Part shown: piece after piece, positions 1 to 7,348 of the stretch
Layout: each line of letters starts with the position of its first letter
How positions within the stretch are numbered: position 1 is the stretch's first letter
From: Pseudobutyrivibrio ruminis CF1b
GTDB taxonomy: Bacteria > Bacillota > Clostridia > Lachnospirales > Lachnospiraceae
Direction of reading: 5' to 3'
DNA: 64,000 bases
Assembly (NCBI RefSeq): GCF_000424005.1
Contig: NZ_AUJB01000013.1
Location: 124,001-188,000, forward strand
Notes under the pieces: generated by a model
The model's input: only the letters and a program-made list of their open reading frames with translations
Databases searched by the model: none
Told to the model about the DNA's origin: nothing
Made by a program: the position numbers and the translations under genes

Positions 1-86
1 ATTTGCCAGCCAATGCAGCAGCTTTTAGGACATTTGTCGGCTATACACTTAAAGGCGTCGAAGCCTGCTTGTTTTCTATAAATCAT
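1..86 (-). CDS. fliB: FliB-type flagellin lysine-N-methylase, N-terminal part only (runs off the left edge)
   Basis: Read on the minus strand, ATG at 86-84 opens MIYRKQAGFDAFKCIADKCP followed by a KSCCIGWQ stretch. A Cys, then CPxxCC and GW near the N-terminus is the hallmark of FliB-family proteins, radical-SAM-like enzymes that methylate lysines of flagellin. A good Shine-Dalgarno (AAAGGAG, complement of 93-99) precedes the ATG. Only 28 codons are visible, so catalytic completeness cannot be judged. Diverges from the phosphatase gene at 192. Family assignment rests on the cysteine pattern alone. Confidence 0.6.
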   Translation of the reverse strand, partial: MIYRKQAGFDAFKCIADKCPKSCCIGWQ

Positions 87-191
87 ATTTTTCTCCTTTA
101 TACTCAACCTATTATATACAATAAATTTGAAAAAACTTTATTTTAATGTTACTTTATAGGGCAGTGAAGAAAAGAATTATGAGGTAACACA

Positions 192-863
192 TTGAGAGTT
201 TTATTATTACGCCACGGTCAGACGGATTTAAACGTACAAAAAAGACTTCAGGGCAGCTCAGATATCCCTTTGAATGAAAGAGGAAGAGAGCAGGCCAGAG
301 AATCCCATGAGTTTGCAAAAGCAAATGATTTGATTCCTACAAGAATTATTTCCAGCCCACTTGGACGTGCAATCGAAACTGGAGCTATTTTTGCAGGTAT
401 TGATATTAGCAGCTTTAAAGAAAAAGAGATTTCTGCTGATTATAAGCCAGCTGAGATAGAGTTAGATGATAATTTAATAGAAATGGCTTTTGGTGTTTGC
501 GAGCAGAGAAATATGGGTGAGGAGAATCCGGCTTTCTTACATGAATGCTTTGACACTCCAGCGGCTTACAGACCACCAGAAGGTGGTGAGAGCTACGATG
601 AAGTTGTTGCCCGTGCAGGTGCTGTTGTTGAGCGCATTCGCAGCATGATTTCATCTGGTGAGCTTAAGGAAGATGATACACTTCTTCTCGTAAGTCATGG
701 TGCTCTCAGCCATGCTATCTTTGAATACGTAAAGAAGACTGCCAGAGAGAACTATTGGGATGTGGACTTCAATAATTGTGCAATAGCCGAGTTGCTTATA
801 GGTGCAGACAGAAGCCAGGATGATTACAGATTCATATCAGATGGGTTTGAGAAGAACTGGTGA
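192..863 (+). CDS. Histidine phosphatase family protein (phosphoglycerate mutase-like)
   Basis: 223 residues. The N-terminal LLLRHGQTDLN motif holds the phospho-accepting histidine of the histidine phosphatase superfamily, and LLLVSHGALSHAI near residue 165 supplies the second catalytic histidine. RIISSPLGRAIETG in between is the usual substrate-pocket region. Cytoplasmic, with no signal peptide. The start is TTG at 192, with GAGG at 181-184 seven bases upstream; no in-frame ATG gives a better fit. Substrate cannot be told from sequence: this family includes cofactor-dependent phosphoglycerate mutases and many small-molecule phosphatases, and 223 residues with no further signature favours a general phosphatase. 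It is followed closely by a DUF4250 gene. Confidence 0.85.
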   Translation: MRVLLLRHGQTDLNVQKRLQGSSDIPLNERGREQARESHEFAKANDLIPTRIISSPLGRAIETGAIFAGIDISSFKEKEISADYKPAEIELDDNLIEMAFGVCEQRNMGEENPAFLHECFDTPAAYRPPEGGESYDEVVARAGAVVERIRSMISSGELKEDDTLLLVSHGALSHAIFEYVKKTARENYWDVDFNNCAIAELLIGADRSQDDYRFISDGFEKNW

Positions 864-890
864 TAATATAAATTTTTAGGGGTACAGAAA

Positions 891-1067
891 ATGAAATTTC
901 CAAAAGACCCAGTGATGCTGCTTTCTGTAGTGAATACAGCATTGAGGGATTATTATAAGAGTTTTGATGCTTTGGTAGAGGATAACGAAGTGGATGGTGA
1001 TGATATCGTGGCAAGACTTGCCAGTATTGACTATCACTATGATCCGGTTAAGAATCAGTTTAAGTAG
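891..1067 (+). CDS. DUF4250 domain protein (58 aa)
   Basis: A small complete gene. ATG at 891 follows AGGGG (878-882) and the frame ends with TAG at 1065-1067. The protein begins MKFPKDPVMLLSVVNTALRD and ends DYHYDPVKNQFK. The DPVMLLSVVN..LRDyY..fDaL pattern, and a short length near 60, match the DUF4250 family common in Clostridia, whose function is unknown. It sits between the phosphatase and the CapA-like gene with short gaps (27 and 9 bases), so the three probably form one transcript. Confidence 0.8.
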   Translation: MKFPKDPVMLLSVVNTALRDYYKSFDALVEDNEVDGDDIVARLASIDYHYDPVKNQFK

Positions 1068-1076
1068 AGGATGAGT

Positions 1077-2246
1077 ATGAAAAAGTTTTTCGCAGCATTA
1101 ATTAAAACATTATTGGTCTTGATTCTGGTTCTTGCGGCAGCATGGTACGCCTTTGGTTCAGATGGCCCATTTGCAGAGCAGGGACAGCAGATTTTTGCAG
1201 AGCTTCAGGGGCAGACAGCTGTAGTCGAAGAACAGCCGGAAGAGATTCCTGAAACAAACATGGAAGAGACTGTTCAGGAAGAGGCGGCAGCCATAGTTCC
1301 TGAGCCTTCATCAGAAGAGCTGACTACAAAGATTGTATTCACAGGTGATGTGGAGCTTAGCGAGTATGTTCAGTCAAATTACAGTGCAGCAGGTGCAGAT
1401 GGTGTGGTAGCTCCAGAAATCAAAGAATTGATGACAAATGCCACATTTACAATGATTAACAACGAGTTTTGTTTCTCAGAGAGAGGCCAGAAGGCTCCTG
1501 ACAAGCAGTACACCTTCAGGGTTAATCCATCTTATGTAAGTTTGTTTAATGACCTGGGTGTGGACATTGCTGGTCTCGCAAACAATCATGTGTTGGACTT
1601 TGGCCGCGATGCTCTCACAGATACATTCACAACACTTACAAATGCAGGGATTGATTACACTGGCGCAGGCAACAGTCTTGAGGATGCCAGCAAGCTTATC
1701 GTAAAGACGGATGCAAAGGGACGCACATATGGATTCCTTGCAGCCAGCCATGTTATTCCTGTTGGAAGCTGGAATGTTTTAAATGCACAGCCAGGTGAGT
1801 TCTGCTTCTATGATGAGACAGATTTATTAAATGCTATCAAGGCAGCAGATTCACAGGTGGACTATCTTTTTGTTATGGTTCACTGGGGCGTGGAGCACAC
1901 TACAGACCTTACAGATTATCAGCCAAATGATGGTCATAAGTTTATAGATGCGGGAGCAGATGCTGTTATCGGAATGCACAGCCACTGCCTCCAGCCAGTA
2001 GAAATGTACAATGGCAAGCCAATCTTTTACAGTCTTGGAAATTTCATCTTCAACCAGACAATTAAATCTGGTGGCGGCGGAGCAGTAGAGTTTGCGGTAG
2101 ATGAAAATGACAATGTAACTTATCGAATCATCCCTATCACAGCAAGCGGTGCCTGCACCAGAATCGACCCATCAGGCTACAGCTATGTTGAAAGGATTTC
2201 AAGCAATGTGGCTGTTGATGAAAATGGATACATCACAGTTAAATAA
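1077..2246 (+). CDS. CapA family (PGA_cap) metallophosphatase-like protein, membrane-anchored
   Basis: 389 residues from ATG at 1077. An in-frame ATG at 1071 lies only one base from the ribosome site AGAGG (1066-1070), so 1077, six bases away, is the better start. Residues about 4-27 are a hydrophobic signal anchor, followed by an acidic Glu/Pro-rich linker to about residue 80. The globular part has the CapA metal-site motifs: IVFTGDVELS, INNEFCFS, GLANNHVLDFG, MVHWGVEH and GMHSHCLQPVE, then FYSLGNFIFNQ. CapA/YwtB-type proteins act outside the membrane in polymer or lipid metabolism; the specific substrate is unknown. No cap or pgs biosynthesis genes are nearby, so a capsule role is not supported. 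Confidence 0.85.
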   Translation: MKKFFAALIKTLLVLILVLAAAWYAFGSDGPFAEQGQQIFAELQGQTAVVEEQPEEIPETNMEETVQEEAAAIVPEPSSEELTTKIVFTGDVELSEYVQSNYSAAGADGVVAPEIKELMTNATFTMINNEFCFSERGQKAPDKQYTFRVNPSYVSLFNDLGVDIAGLANNHVLDFGRDALTDTFTTLTNAGIDYTGAGNSLEDASKLIVKTDAKGRTYGFLAASHVIPVGSWNVLNAQPGEFCFYDETDLLNAIKAADSQVDYLFVMVHWGVEHTTDLTDYQPNDGHKFIDAGADAVIGMHSHCLQPVEMYNGKPIFYSLGNFIFNQTIKSGGGGAVEFAVDENDNVTYRIIPITASGACTRIDPSGYSYVERISSNVAVDENGYITVK

Positions 2247-2458
2247 TAAAAAGGCTAGTAATAGTTTCGTCCAATAAGTGAGTAATAATTGACAATAAAT
2301 TAACAAAAATACAAAAAAGTACAAAATCAAAAACAATGCTCAAAACCACTGTTTTTTCATAAAAAAGTAGTATTATAACTTATGGTTTCAAAAAACTAAC
2401 ACCAAAGCACTATGTGCGAAAGGTTAATATACTTAAAGAAAGAAAAGAGGAAATTAAA

Positions 2459-3442
2459 ATGGCAGGATTTGGAGCATTAATTGACATCCTTAAAAAGGAT
2501 CCTAAGAAAATCGTTTTTACAGAGGGTACAGACCCACGAATTATTGAAGCATCAAGCCGTCTTCTTGGTTCAGATTTCCTTCAGCCAATTCTTATTGGTA
2601 AGGAGTCAGAGATTAAGGAAGCTGCAGAGGATGCTGGTTTTAACATCCGCGGTGCAGTTATCATCGATCCAGAGAACTATGACAGATTTGATGAGATGTG
2701 CGAGCTTTTCTGCGAACTTAGAAAGTCTAAGGGTGTTACAATGGAGCAGGCTGCTAAGACCTGTAGACAGGCTAACTACTTCGGTACAATGCTTGTAAAG
2801 ATGGGTGTTGCTGATGCACTTCTTGGTGGTGCTACATACTCTACAGCTGATACTGTTCGTCCAGCACTTCAGGTTATTAAGACAAAGCCAGGCAACAGCA
2901 TCGTATCTTCATGCTTCATCATGGTTCGTAACCATGCAACAGGTGATCGTGAAGTTCTTGCAATGGGTGATTGCGCTATTAACATTAAGCCTACAGCTGA
3001 GGAGCTTGCAGAGATCGCAGGCGAGACAGCAGCTTGTGCTAAGATCTTCGGTATTGATCCAAAGATCGCTATGCTTTCATACTCAACACTTGGCTCAGGA
3101 AAGGGCGAGGATGTTGACAAGATGAACCAGGCAACAAAGCTTGCTAAGGAAAGATATCCTGAGCTTGATATCGATGGAGAGCTTCAGTTTGATGCTGCAG
3201 TTTCACCACGTGTTGCTAAGACAAAGTGCCCAGGCTCACCAGTAGCTGGTCACGCTAACACATTCATCTTCCCAGATATCAACGCTGGTAACATCGGTTA
3301 CAAGATTGCACAGCGTCTTGGTGGATTCGATGCATACGGACCAATCCTTCTTGGACTTAACGCACCAATCAACGACTTATCAAGAGGATGTAATGCACAG
3401 GAAGTTTACTCAATGGCTATCATTACAGCTGCACTTGCTTAA
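2459..3442 (+). CDS. pta: Phosphate acetyltransferase
   Basis: 327 residues. Converts acetyl-CoA and phosphate to acetyl phosphate, the first step of acetate formation. The whole protein matches the PTA/PTB family: KIVFTEGTDPRIIEASSRLL near the start, ADALLGGATYSTADTVRPAL in the middle and PVAGHANTFIFPDINAGNIG, then GPILLGLNAPINDLSRG near the end. Length and the C-terminal motif favour Pta over phosphate butyryltransferase. The frame is open upstream to a GTG at 2414, but ATG at 2459 with AGAGG at 2446-2450 gives the normal N-terminus MAGFGALIDI. The partner ackA is not adjacent. The upstream 2247-2458 region is AT-rich and contains no gene; TATTAT at 2371 may be its -10 but no good -35 was found. 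Confidence 0.95.
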   Translation: MAGFGALIDILKKDPKKIVFTEGTDPRIIEASSRLLGSDFLQPILIGKESEIKEAAEDAGFNIRGAVIIDPENYDRFDEMCELFCELRKSKGVTMEQAAKTCRQANYFGTMLVKMGVADALLGGATYSTADTVRPALQVIKTKPGNSIVSSCFIMVRNHATGDREVLAMGDCAINIKPTAEELAEIAGETAACAKIFGIDPKIAMLSYSTLGSGKGEDVDKMNQATKLAKERYPELDIDGELQFDAAVSPRVAKTKCPGSPVAGHANTFIFPDINAGNIGYKIAQRLGGFDAYGPILLGLNAPINDLSRGCNAQEVYSMAIITAALA

Positions 3443-3447
3443 TTTTA

Positions 3448-3476
3448 TTGAGATTTCAACCTTCCCCTATTATACT
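3448..3476 (+). promoter_or_regulatory. Promoter for recJ, nested in the pta terminator
   Basis: TTGAGA (3448-3453), 17-base spacer, TATACT (3471-3476). The -10 falls in the loop of the hairpin at 3458-3487. Start of transcription would be about 3483, inside the 3' arm, so transcripts from here cannot form the terminator. Prediction from sequence only. Confidence 0.55.
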
Positions 3477-3491
3477 AGGGGGAGGTTTTTT
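3458..3491 (+). terminator. Intrinsic terminator after pta
   Basis: Arms AACCTTCCCCTA (3458-3469) and TAGGGGGAGGTT (3476-3487) give a 12-bp stem with one G-T pair, loop TTATAC, then a run of six T. Confidence 0.9.
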
Positions 3492-3517
3492 ATTATCATT
3501 ATTTTTGGAGATAATTT

Positions 3518-5284
3518 ATGAGTAAATGGATATTACAAAGAAAAGCTGCGGATTATGCAGGCCTTAGCGCAAAGTTGGGAGTAGACCCAGTTATAGTGCG
3601 TCTCATGGTTAACCGTGGCCTTAGCACATATGAGGAGATGAAAGAATATCTTCACCCTACTTTAAATCATTTTCCTGATCCACATCTTTTCGCAGACATG
3701 GATTTGGCCTGTGAGCTTCTGATGGAAGCCATTGACGAAGGGATAAAAATCAGAGTTGTTGGCGACTATGACGTAGACGGAATCATGTCTACCTACATTC
3801 TTACATCAGCCATCAGAGAAGCAGGCGGTGACGTGGACTATGCAGTTCCCCACAGAATGGTGGATGGATACGGAATCAATCCTGATATGGTTCAGCAGGC
3901 TTATGACGATGGTGTAGGATTTATTATCACCTGTGACAATGGTATTGCAGCTGCACCAGCTATAGAACTTGCCAAGGAGCTTGGTATGACTTTCGTGGTT
4001 ACAGACCACCATGAGGTACCATTTGAGCTGGCAGAAGATGGAGAGACAAAAATTCAAAATCTACCTGAGGCAGATGCGGTTGTTGATCCAAAGCGAGATG
4101 ATTGTAATTATCCATTCAAGGGAATATGCGGCGCTCAGGTAGCATGGAAGCTGGCTGAGGTTCTCTTTGAATTCCTGGGCCTTGAAAAAGAGGCTTCAGA
4201 TAAATACCTTCAGTTTGCGGCTATTGCCACTGTATGTGATGTTATGGAGCTGAAGGGCGAAAATCGTTCCACTGTTTACCATGGAATCAAAGCCATAGAA
4301 GCTACTGATAACATTGGTATCAATGCACTTTTAGCCAGAAATGAACTTAAGGGAAAGCCTATCGGCTGTTACCACCTTGGATTCATCATCGGTCCATGCC
4401 TTAATGCCAGTGGTCGTCTTGATACAGCAGGTCGCGCCATCGAGCTTCTTATGGAAGAGGATCAGGGCAAGGCACTTTCCATGGCCAATGAGCTGGTGGA
4501 GCTCAATTCTCAGAGAAAGAACTTGACTCAGCTTGGTATCGACAAAGCCAGAGACATGATTGAAAACAGTGACCTTAATAAGGATCGTGTTCTGGTAATC
4601 TACATTCCAGAGCTTCACGAGAGTCTTGCAGGTATTGTTGCAGGCAGAATAAGAGAAAACTACAGCAAGCCGGTGCTTGTTATTACTGATGCAGAAGATG
4701 GCGCAAAGGGAAGTGGACGTTCAATCCCAGCTTACAATATGTTTGAAGAGCTCACAGGAGTGAAAGATGTATTTACGAAATTCGGTGGTCATCCAATGGC
4801 TGCTGGTGTTTCTCTTCCTAAGGAGAAGATTGATGAGCTTCGCACCCGCCTTAACGAGCGATGCACTCTTACAGAGGATGATATGCAGGAGGTAATCAAA
4901 ATAGATTGCGACATGCCTCTTTCATATATTTCTGAAGAGCTGGTGGATTCTATTGATATGCTGGCGCCTTTTGGTACCGGAAATACGAAACCGCTTTTTG
5001 CTCTTAAAAATGTTCCGATTCTCAAGGCTGCCTACATCGGCAAAGAAGGCCAGTACCTTAGACTTACTGTTGGGACTGAAAATGGAAACGTCATGACTGC
5101 CATGATGTTTAGAAATGTACCTGAGTTTGAGGCTGCCGTAAATACGAAATACGGTGCTGATGCCTGGAGCAAGGTATGTGCTGGACAGGATACTGGAGTG
5201 AAGATGGATATCATCTATGAACCATCTATAAATGAGTTCCGTGGAAACCGCAGCATCCAGATTTTGGTTGAAAATTTTAAGTAA
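3518..5284 (+). CDS. recJ: Single-stranded-DNA-specific exonuclease RecJ
   Basis: 588 residues. RecJ degrades single-stranded DNA 5' to 3' in recombination and repair. DHH-family motifs are in order: VVGDYDVDGIMSTYILT (about 86-102), TCDNGIAA (about 144), VVTDHHE (about 164) and the DHHA1 region ending with GSGRSIPAYNMFEELTG and KFGGHPMAAGVSLP (about 400-430). A C-terminal OB-like part follows. The N-terminus SKWILQRK is typical of clostridial RecJ. The length is normal. ATG at 3518 follows TTGGAG. Its own promoter appears to lie in the upstream terminator. All metal-binding residues are present, so it should be active. Confidence 0.93.
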   Translation: MSKWILQRKAADYAGLSAKLGVDPVIVRLMVNRGLSTYEEMKEYLHPTLNHFPDPHLFADMDLACELLMEAIDEGIKIRVVGDYDVDGIMSTYILTSAIREAGGDVDYAVPHRMVDGYGINPDMVQQAYDDGVGFIITCDNGIAAAPAIELAKELGMTFVVTDHHEVPFELAEDGETKIQNLPEADAVVDPKRDDCNYPFKGICGAQVAWKLAEVLFEFLGLEKEASDKYLQFAAIATVCDVMELKGENRSTVYHGIKAIEATDNIGINALLARNELKGKPIGCYHLGFIIGPCLNASGRLDTAGRAIELLMEEDQGKALSMANELVELNSQRKNLTQLGIDKARDMIENSDLNKDRVLVIYIPELHESLAGIVAGRIRENYSKPVLVITDAEDGAKGSGRSIPAYNMFEELTGVKDVFTKFGGHPMAAGVSLPKEKIDELRTRLNERCTLTEDDMQEVIKIDCDMPLSYISEELVDSIDMLAPFGTGNTKPLFALKNVPILKAAYIGKEGQYLRLTVGTENGNVMTAMMFRNVPEFEAAVNTKYGADAWSKVCAGQDTGVKMDIIYEPSINEFRGNRSIQILVENFK

Positions 5285-5333
5285 TTGTATTCGATTTTGT
5301 GTAAAAAAATCTATTTTTTAAATCCTGATTCTA

Positions 5334-5342
5334 TGATAAAAT
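5334..5342 (+). promoter_or_regulatory. Extended -10 for the phosphofructokinase gene
   Basis: TGATAAAAT is an extended -10 (TGN plus TAAAAT). No good -35 was found. Transcription would start near 5349, part way into the left arm of the hairpin at 5341-5373, leaving only a weak AT-rich remnant of that hairpin. Confidence 0.45.
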
Positions 5343-5381
5343 CCTCCTTATAGAAATTCTTTATAGGGAGGATATTTTTTT
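5341..5381 (+). terminator. Hairpin plus T-run between recJ and pfp, with the pfp ribosome site in its 3' arm
   Basis: A 14-bp stem (5341-5354 with 5360-5373, two G-T pairs) closes a five-base loop and is followed by seven T directly before the pfp ATG. It fits an intrinsic terminator for recJ. The 3' arm contains GGGAGGAT, the only ribosome site for pfp, so the hairpin would also hide that site in any read-through RNA. Confidence 0.75.
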
Positions 5382-6599
5382 ATGGGAAATGTTCTTGTAG
5401 CTCAATCAGGTGGCCCAACAGTGGCTATCAACGCCAGTCTTGCTGGTGTTATCGAGGGTACCCTTGGTTCTAGATATGACAAGATATATGGCTCGATCAA
5501 TGGCATTCTTGGAATTAAGAATGACAATGTTATTGACCTCACTTCTGTCGTAGCTAACGACCCTCGTTTCCTGAAGCGTCTTAAGACTACTCCTGCAATG
5601 TATCTTGGCTCTTGCCGATTCAAACTCCCTGGTGTGGATTCTAATGATCCTATCTATGATTCCCTTTTTGACCAATTTAAAAAGTATGATATTGAGGCAT
5701 TTTTCTACATAGGTGGAAATGATTCAATGGATACAGTAGATAAGCTTTCTGCTTATGCTGCTAAAATTGACTCAAAAATCAGATTCGTAGGTGTACCAAA
5801 GACTGTTGATAACGATCTTTGTGTAACAGACCATACACCAGGTTTTGGTTCTGCAGCAAAATACATTGCTACTTCTACAATGGAAGTAATCTTTGATGCT
5901 CAGATTTATGACAATCCAAGTGTCACAATTATTGAGGTTATGGGAAGAGATGCCGGATGGCTTACAGCAGCTACAGCTCTTGCGAAGAATGAGTGCTGCG
6001 ACGGCCCAGATCTTATCTATCTGCCAGAGGTTCCATTTGACAGAGATAAGTTTATCGATGATTTGGCTAACCTTCTCAAGGAGAAGAACAACATCGTCGT
6101 TGCTGTTTCAGAGGGAATCAGAGATGCTCATGGAGAGTATATCTCTGCTGCCACTGGTACACTGGACAACTTTGGACATGCACAGCTTTCAGGCGCAGGA
6201 AAGACTTTAGAGTACCTTGTTAAAGATAAATTGGGGGTTAAGGTTCGCTCTATCGAAGTCAATGTCCTTCAGCGTGCAGCTGCTCATATGTCCAGCCTTA
6301 CAGATATCAACGAGTCAGAAGCTATCGGCAAGAAGGCAGTTGATATTGCAGAAGAGGGCGTTACAGGCGCAATGGTAACAATGGAGCGCATCAGTAATGC
6401 ACCTTATGAAATTAAGCTTAATTATGCGAAGATTCATGATATTGCCAATGAGGCTAAGGAAGTGCCACAGGATTGGATTAATCCTGAGCACAATGGTGTA
6501 ACCTCTGATATGGTGATGTACCTGAAGCCACTTGTAATTGGACTTCCAGATGTGGAGTACAAGGACGGACTTCCAGTGTATGTCTCTCGCGAAAACTAA
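5382..6599 (+). CDS. pfp: 6-phosphofructokinase, PPi-dependent type
   Basis: 405 residues. Phosphorylates fructose 6-phosphate in glycolysis. N-terminal LVAQSGGPTVAINASL is the phospho-donor loop. GGNDS at 111-115 carries Asp114 where ATP-dependent enzymes have Gly (GGDGS), and PKTVDND at 139-145 has Lys140 where ATP enzymes have Gly. These two positions are the established markers of PPi-dependent PFK, so pyrophosphate is the likely donor and the reaction reversible. MGRDAGWLTA (about 187) is the sugar-phosphate site. Length near 400 fits the short clostridial PPi-PFK group. The final four bases overlap the convergent small gene at 6596-6880. Confidence 0.88.
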   Translation: MGNVLVAQSGGPTVAINASLAGVIEGTLGSRYDKIYGSINGILGIKNDNVIDLTSVVANDPRFLKRLKTTPAMYLGSCRFKLPGVDSNDPIYDSLFDQFKKYDIEAFFYIGGNDSMDTVDKLSAYAAKIDSKIRFVGVPKTVDNDLCVTDHTPGFGSAAKYIATSTMEVIFDAQIYDNPSVTIIEVMGRDAGWLTAATALAKNECCDGPDLIYLPEVPFDRDKFIDDLANLLKEKNNIVVAVSEGIRDAHGEYISAATGTLDNFGHAQLSGAGKTLEYLVKDKLGVKVRSIEVNVLQRAAAHMSSLTDINESEAIGKKAVDIAEEGVTGAMVTMERISNAPYEIKLNYAKIHDIANEAKEVPQDWINPEHNGVTSDMVMYLKPLVIGLPDVEYKDGLPVYVSREN

Positions 6600-6880
6600 A
6601 TAACATTTAATTGTAATCTGTTGTAGTCTCTTTCCTCTAAAAGATAGAGGACGCGACGTGCGTGAGAGTACTGGGTGCGATTGATGGAAATAACACAGAC
6701 TTTATTGGCGCCGTGATAAATTCTTCTTCTGAAGAATGGAACACGGTGCCAATTTTTTGAAAATGGTACCGACTGCTCCAGTAAGAGCTCGGAAGTACGA
6801 TTGGATACGATGCGATTAGTAGTCTCGCAGAGAACGATATCTTTGCCGCAATTCTTGGATATCTTAGGTTTTCTTTTCAT
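6596..6880 (-). CDS. Small basic protein of unknown function, partner of the XRE gene
   Basis: 94 residues from ATG at 6880, chosen because AAAGG lies at good distance; a 100-residue frame from 6898 lacks a ribosome site. I do not recognise the family. It is basic, with RVPFFRRRIYHGANKVCVISINRTQYSHARRVL in the C-terminal half, here quoted only in part: RVPFFRRRIYHG and CVISINRTQYSHARR. No membrane segment or signal peptide. It starts 22 bases after the stop of the XRE regulator gene on the same strand and is presumably co-transcribed with it. A toxin-like or regulator-modulating role is possible from the arrangement alone. It overlaps the end of pfp by four bases. Confidence 0.55.
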   Translation of the reverse strand: MKRKPKISKNCGKDIVLCETTNRIVSNRTSELLLEQSVPFSKNWHRVPFFRRRIYHGANKVCVISINRTQYSHARRVLYLLEERDYNRLQLNVI

Positions 6881-6902
6881 TTCTAAATAACCTTTCATAA
6901 CA

Positions 6903-7148
6903 TTAATTCACTTGAATTTCTATTTTTTTGCCCATGGAATCAGCAACTTTAACGAGAAAGTCCAGAGATGGATTGTATTTGCCACTTTCCATTCGGGAGA
7001 TGTTGGATTTTTTGGTGCCTGCTCTCTCGGCAACTGCCTCCTGAGTGAGATGCAGGGAATGTCTGGTGTCACGAAGCTGCTGGGCGATGGAATGACGCGC
7101 CTCCAGAGCCTGGGGTGTGACAACTCCATCAGAATAACGATTCTTCAT
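6903..7148 (-). CDS. XRE-family helix-turn-helix regulator
   Basis: 81 residues. The helix-turn-helix covers about residues 18-75: SIAQQLRDTRHSLHLTQEAV, then AERAGTKKSNISRMESGKYNPSLDFLVKVAD. This is the Cro/CI type and resembles HigA/XRE antitoxin-type regulators. ATG at 7148 is preceded by AGGTGA. An 18-bp perfect palindrome lies inside its promoter (7169-7186), so it very probably represses itself and the downstream 94-residue gene. No HigB/RelE-type toxin was recognised next to it. Confidence 0.85.
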   Translation of the reverse strand: MKNRYSDGVVTPQALEARHSIAQQLRDTRHSLHLTQEAVAERAGTKKSNISRMESGKYNPSLDFLVKVADSMGKKIEIQVN

Positions 7149-7161
7149 AGTTCACCTCATG

Positions 7162-7190
7162 CTTATAAGTTATCATATATGATAACACAA
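7162..7190 (-). promoter_or_regulatory. Promoter of the XRE gene
   Basis: On the minus strand TTGTGT (7190-7185), a 17-base spacer and TATAAG (7167-7162). The spacing is ideal, and the operator palindrome occupies most of the spacer. Confidence 0.7.
7169..7186. promoter_or_regulatory. Perfect 18-bp palindromic operator
   Basis: GTTATCATATATGATAAC reads the same on both strands. It lies between the -35 and -10 of the XRE gene, the usual position of an autorepressor site. Binding by the XRE protein is inferred from position and from the resemblance to operators of HigA-type regulators. Confidence 0.8.
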
Positions 7191-7348
7191 AGCAATGGAC
7201 TTCACAATAAAATCAAGGAATTATTTGAGAAAAATAGAAGATTAGTAGCCCTTTTTTATGAGGGACAAATGAGCTATAATCTTAAATGGAGATTTTTTAA
7301 AACCAGAAAGATTTTTACTAGATGAAAATATAGATTTGGAGGGAGCTT

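Noticed and set aside
6912-7325. 137-codon + strand frame opposite the XRE gene
   Set aside because: It is the antisense shadow of a well-supported HTH gene, has no ribosome site, and no family was recognised.
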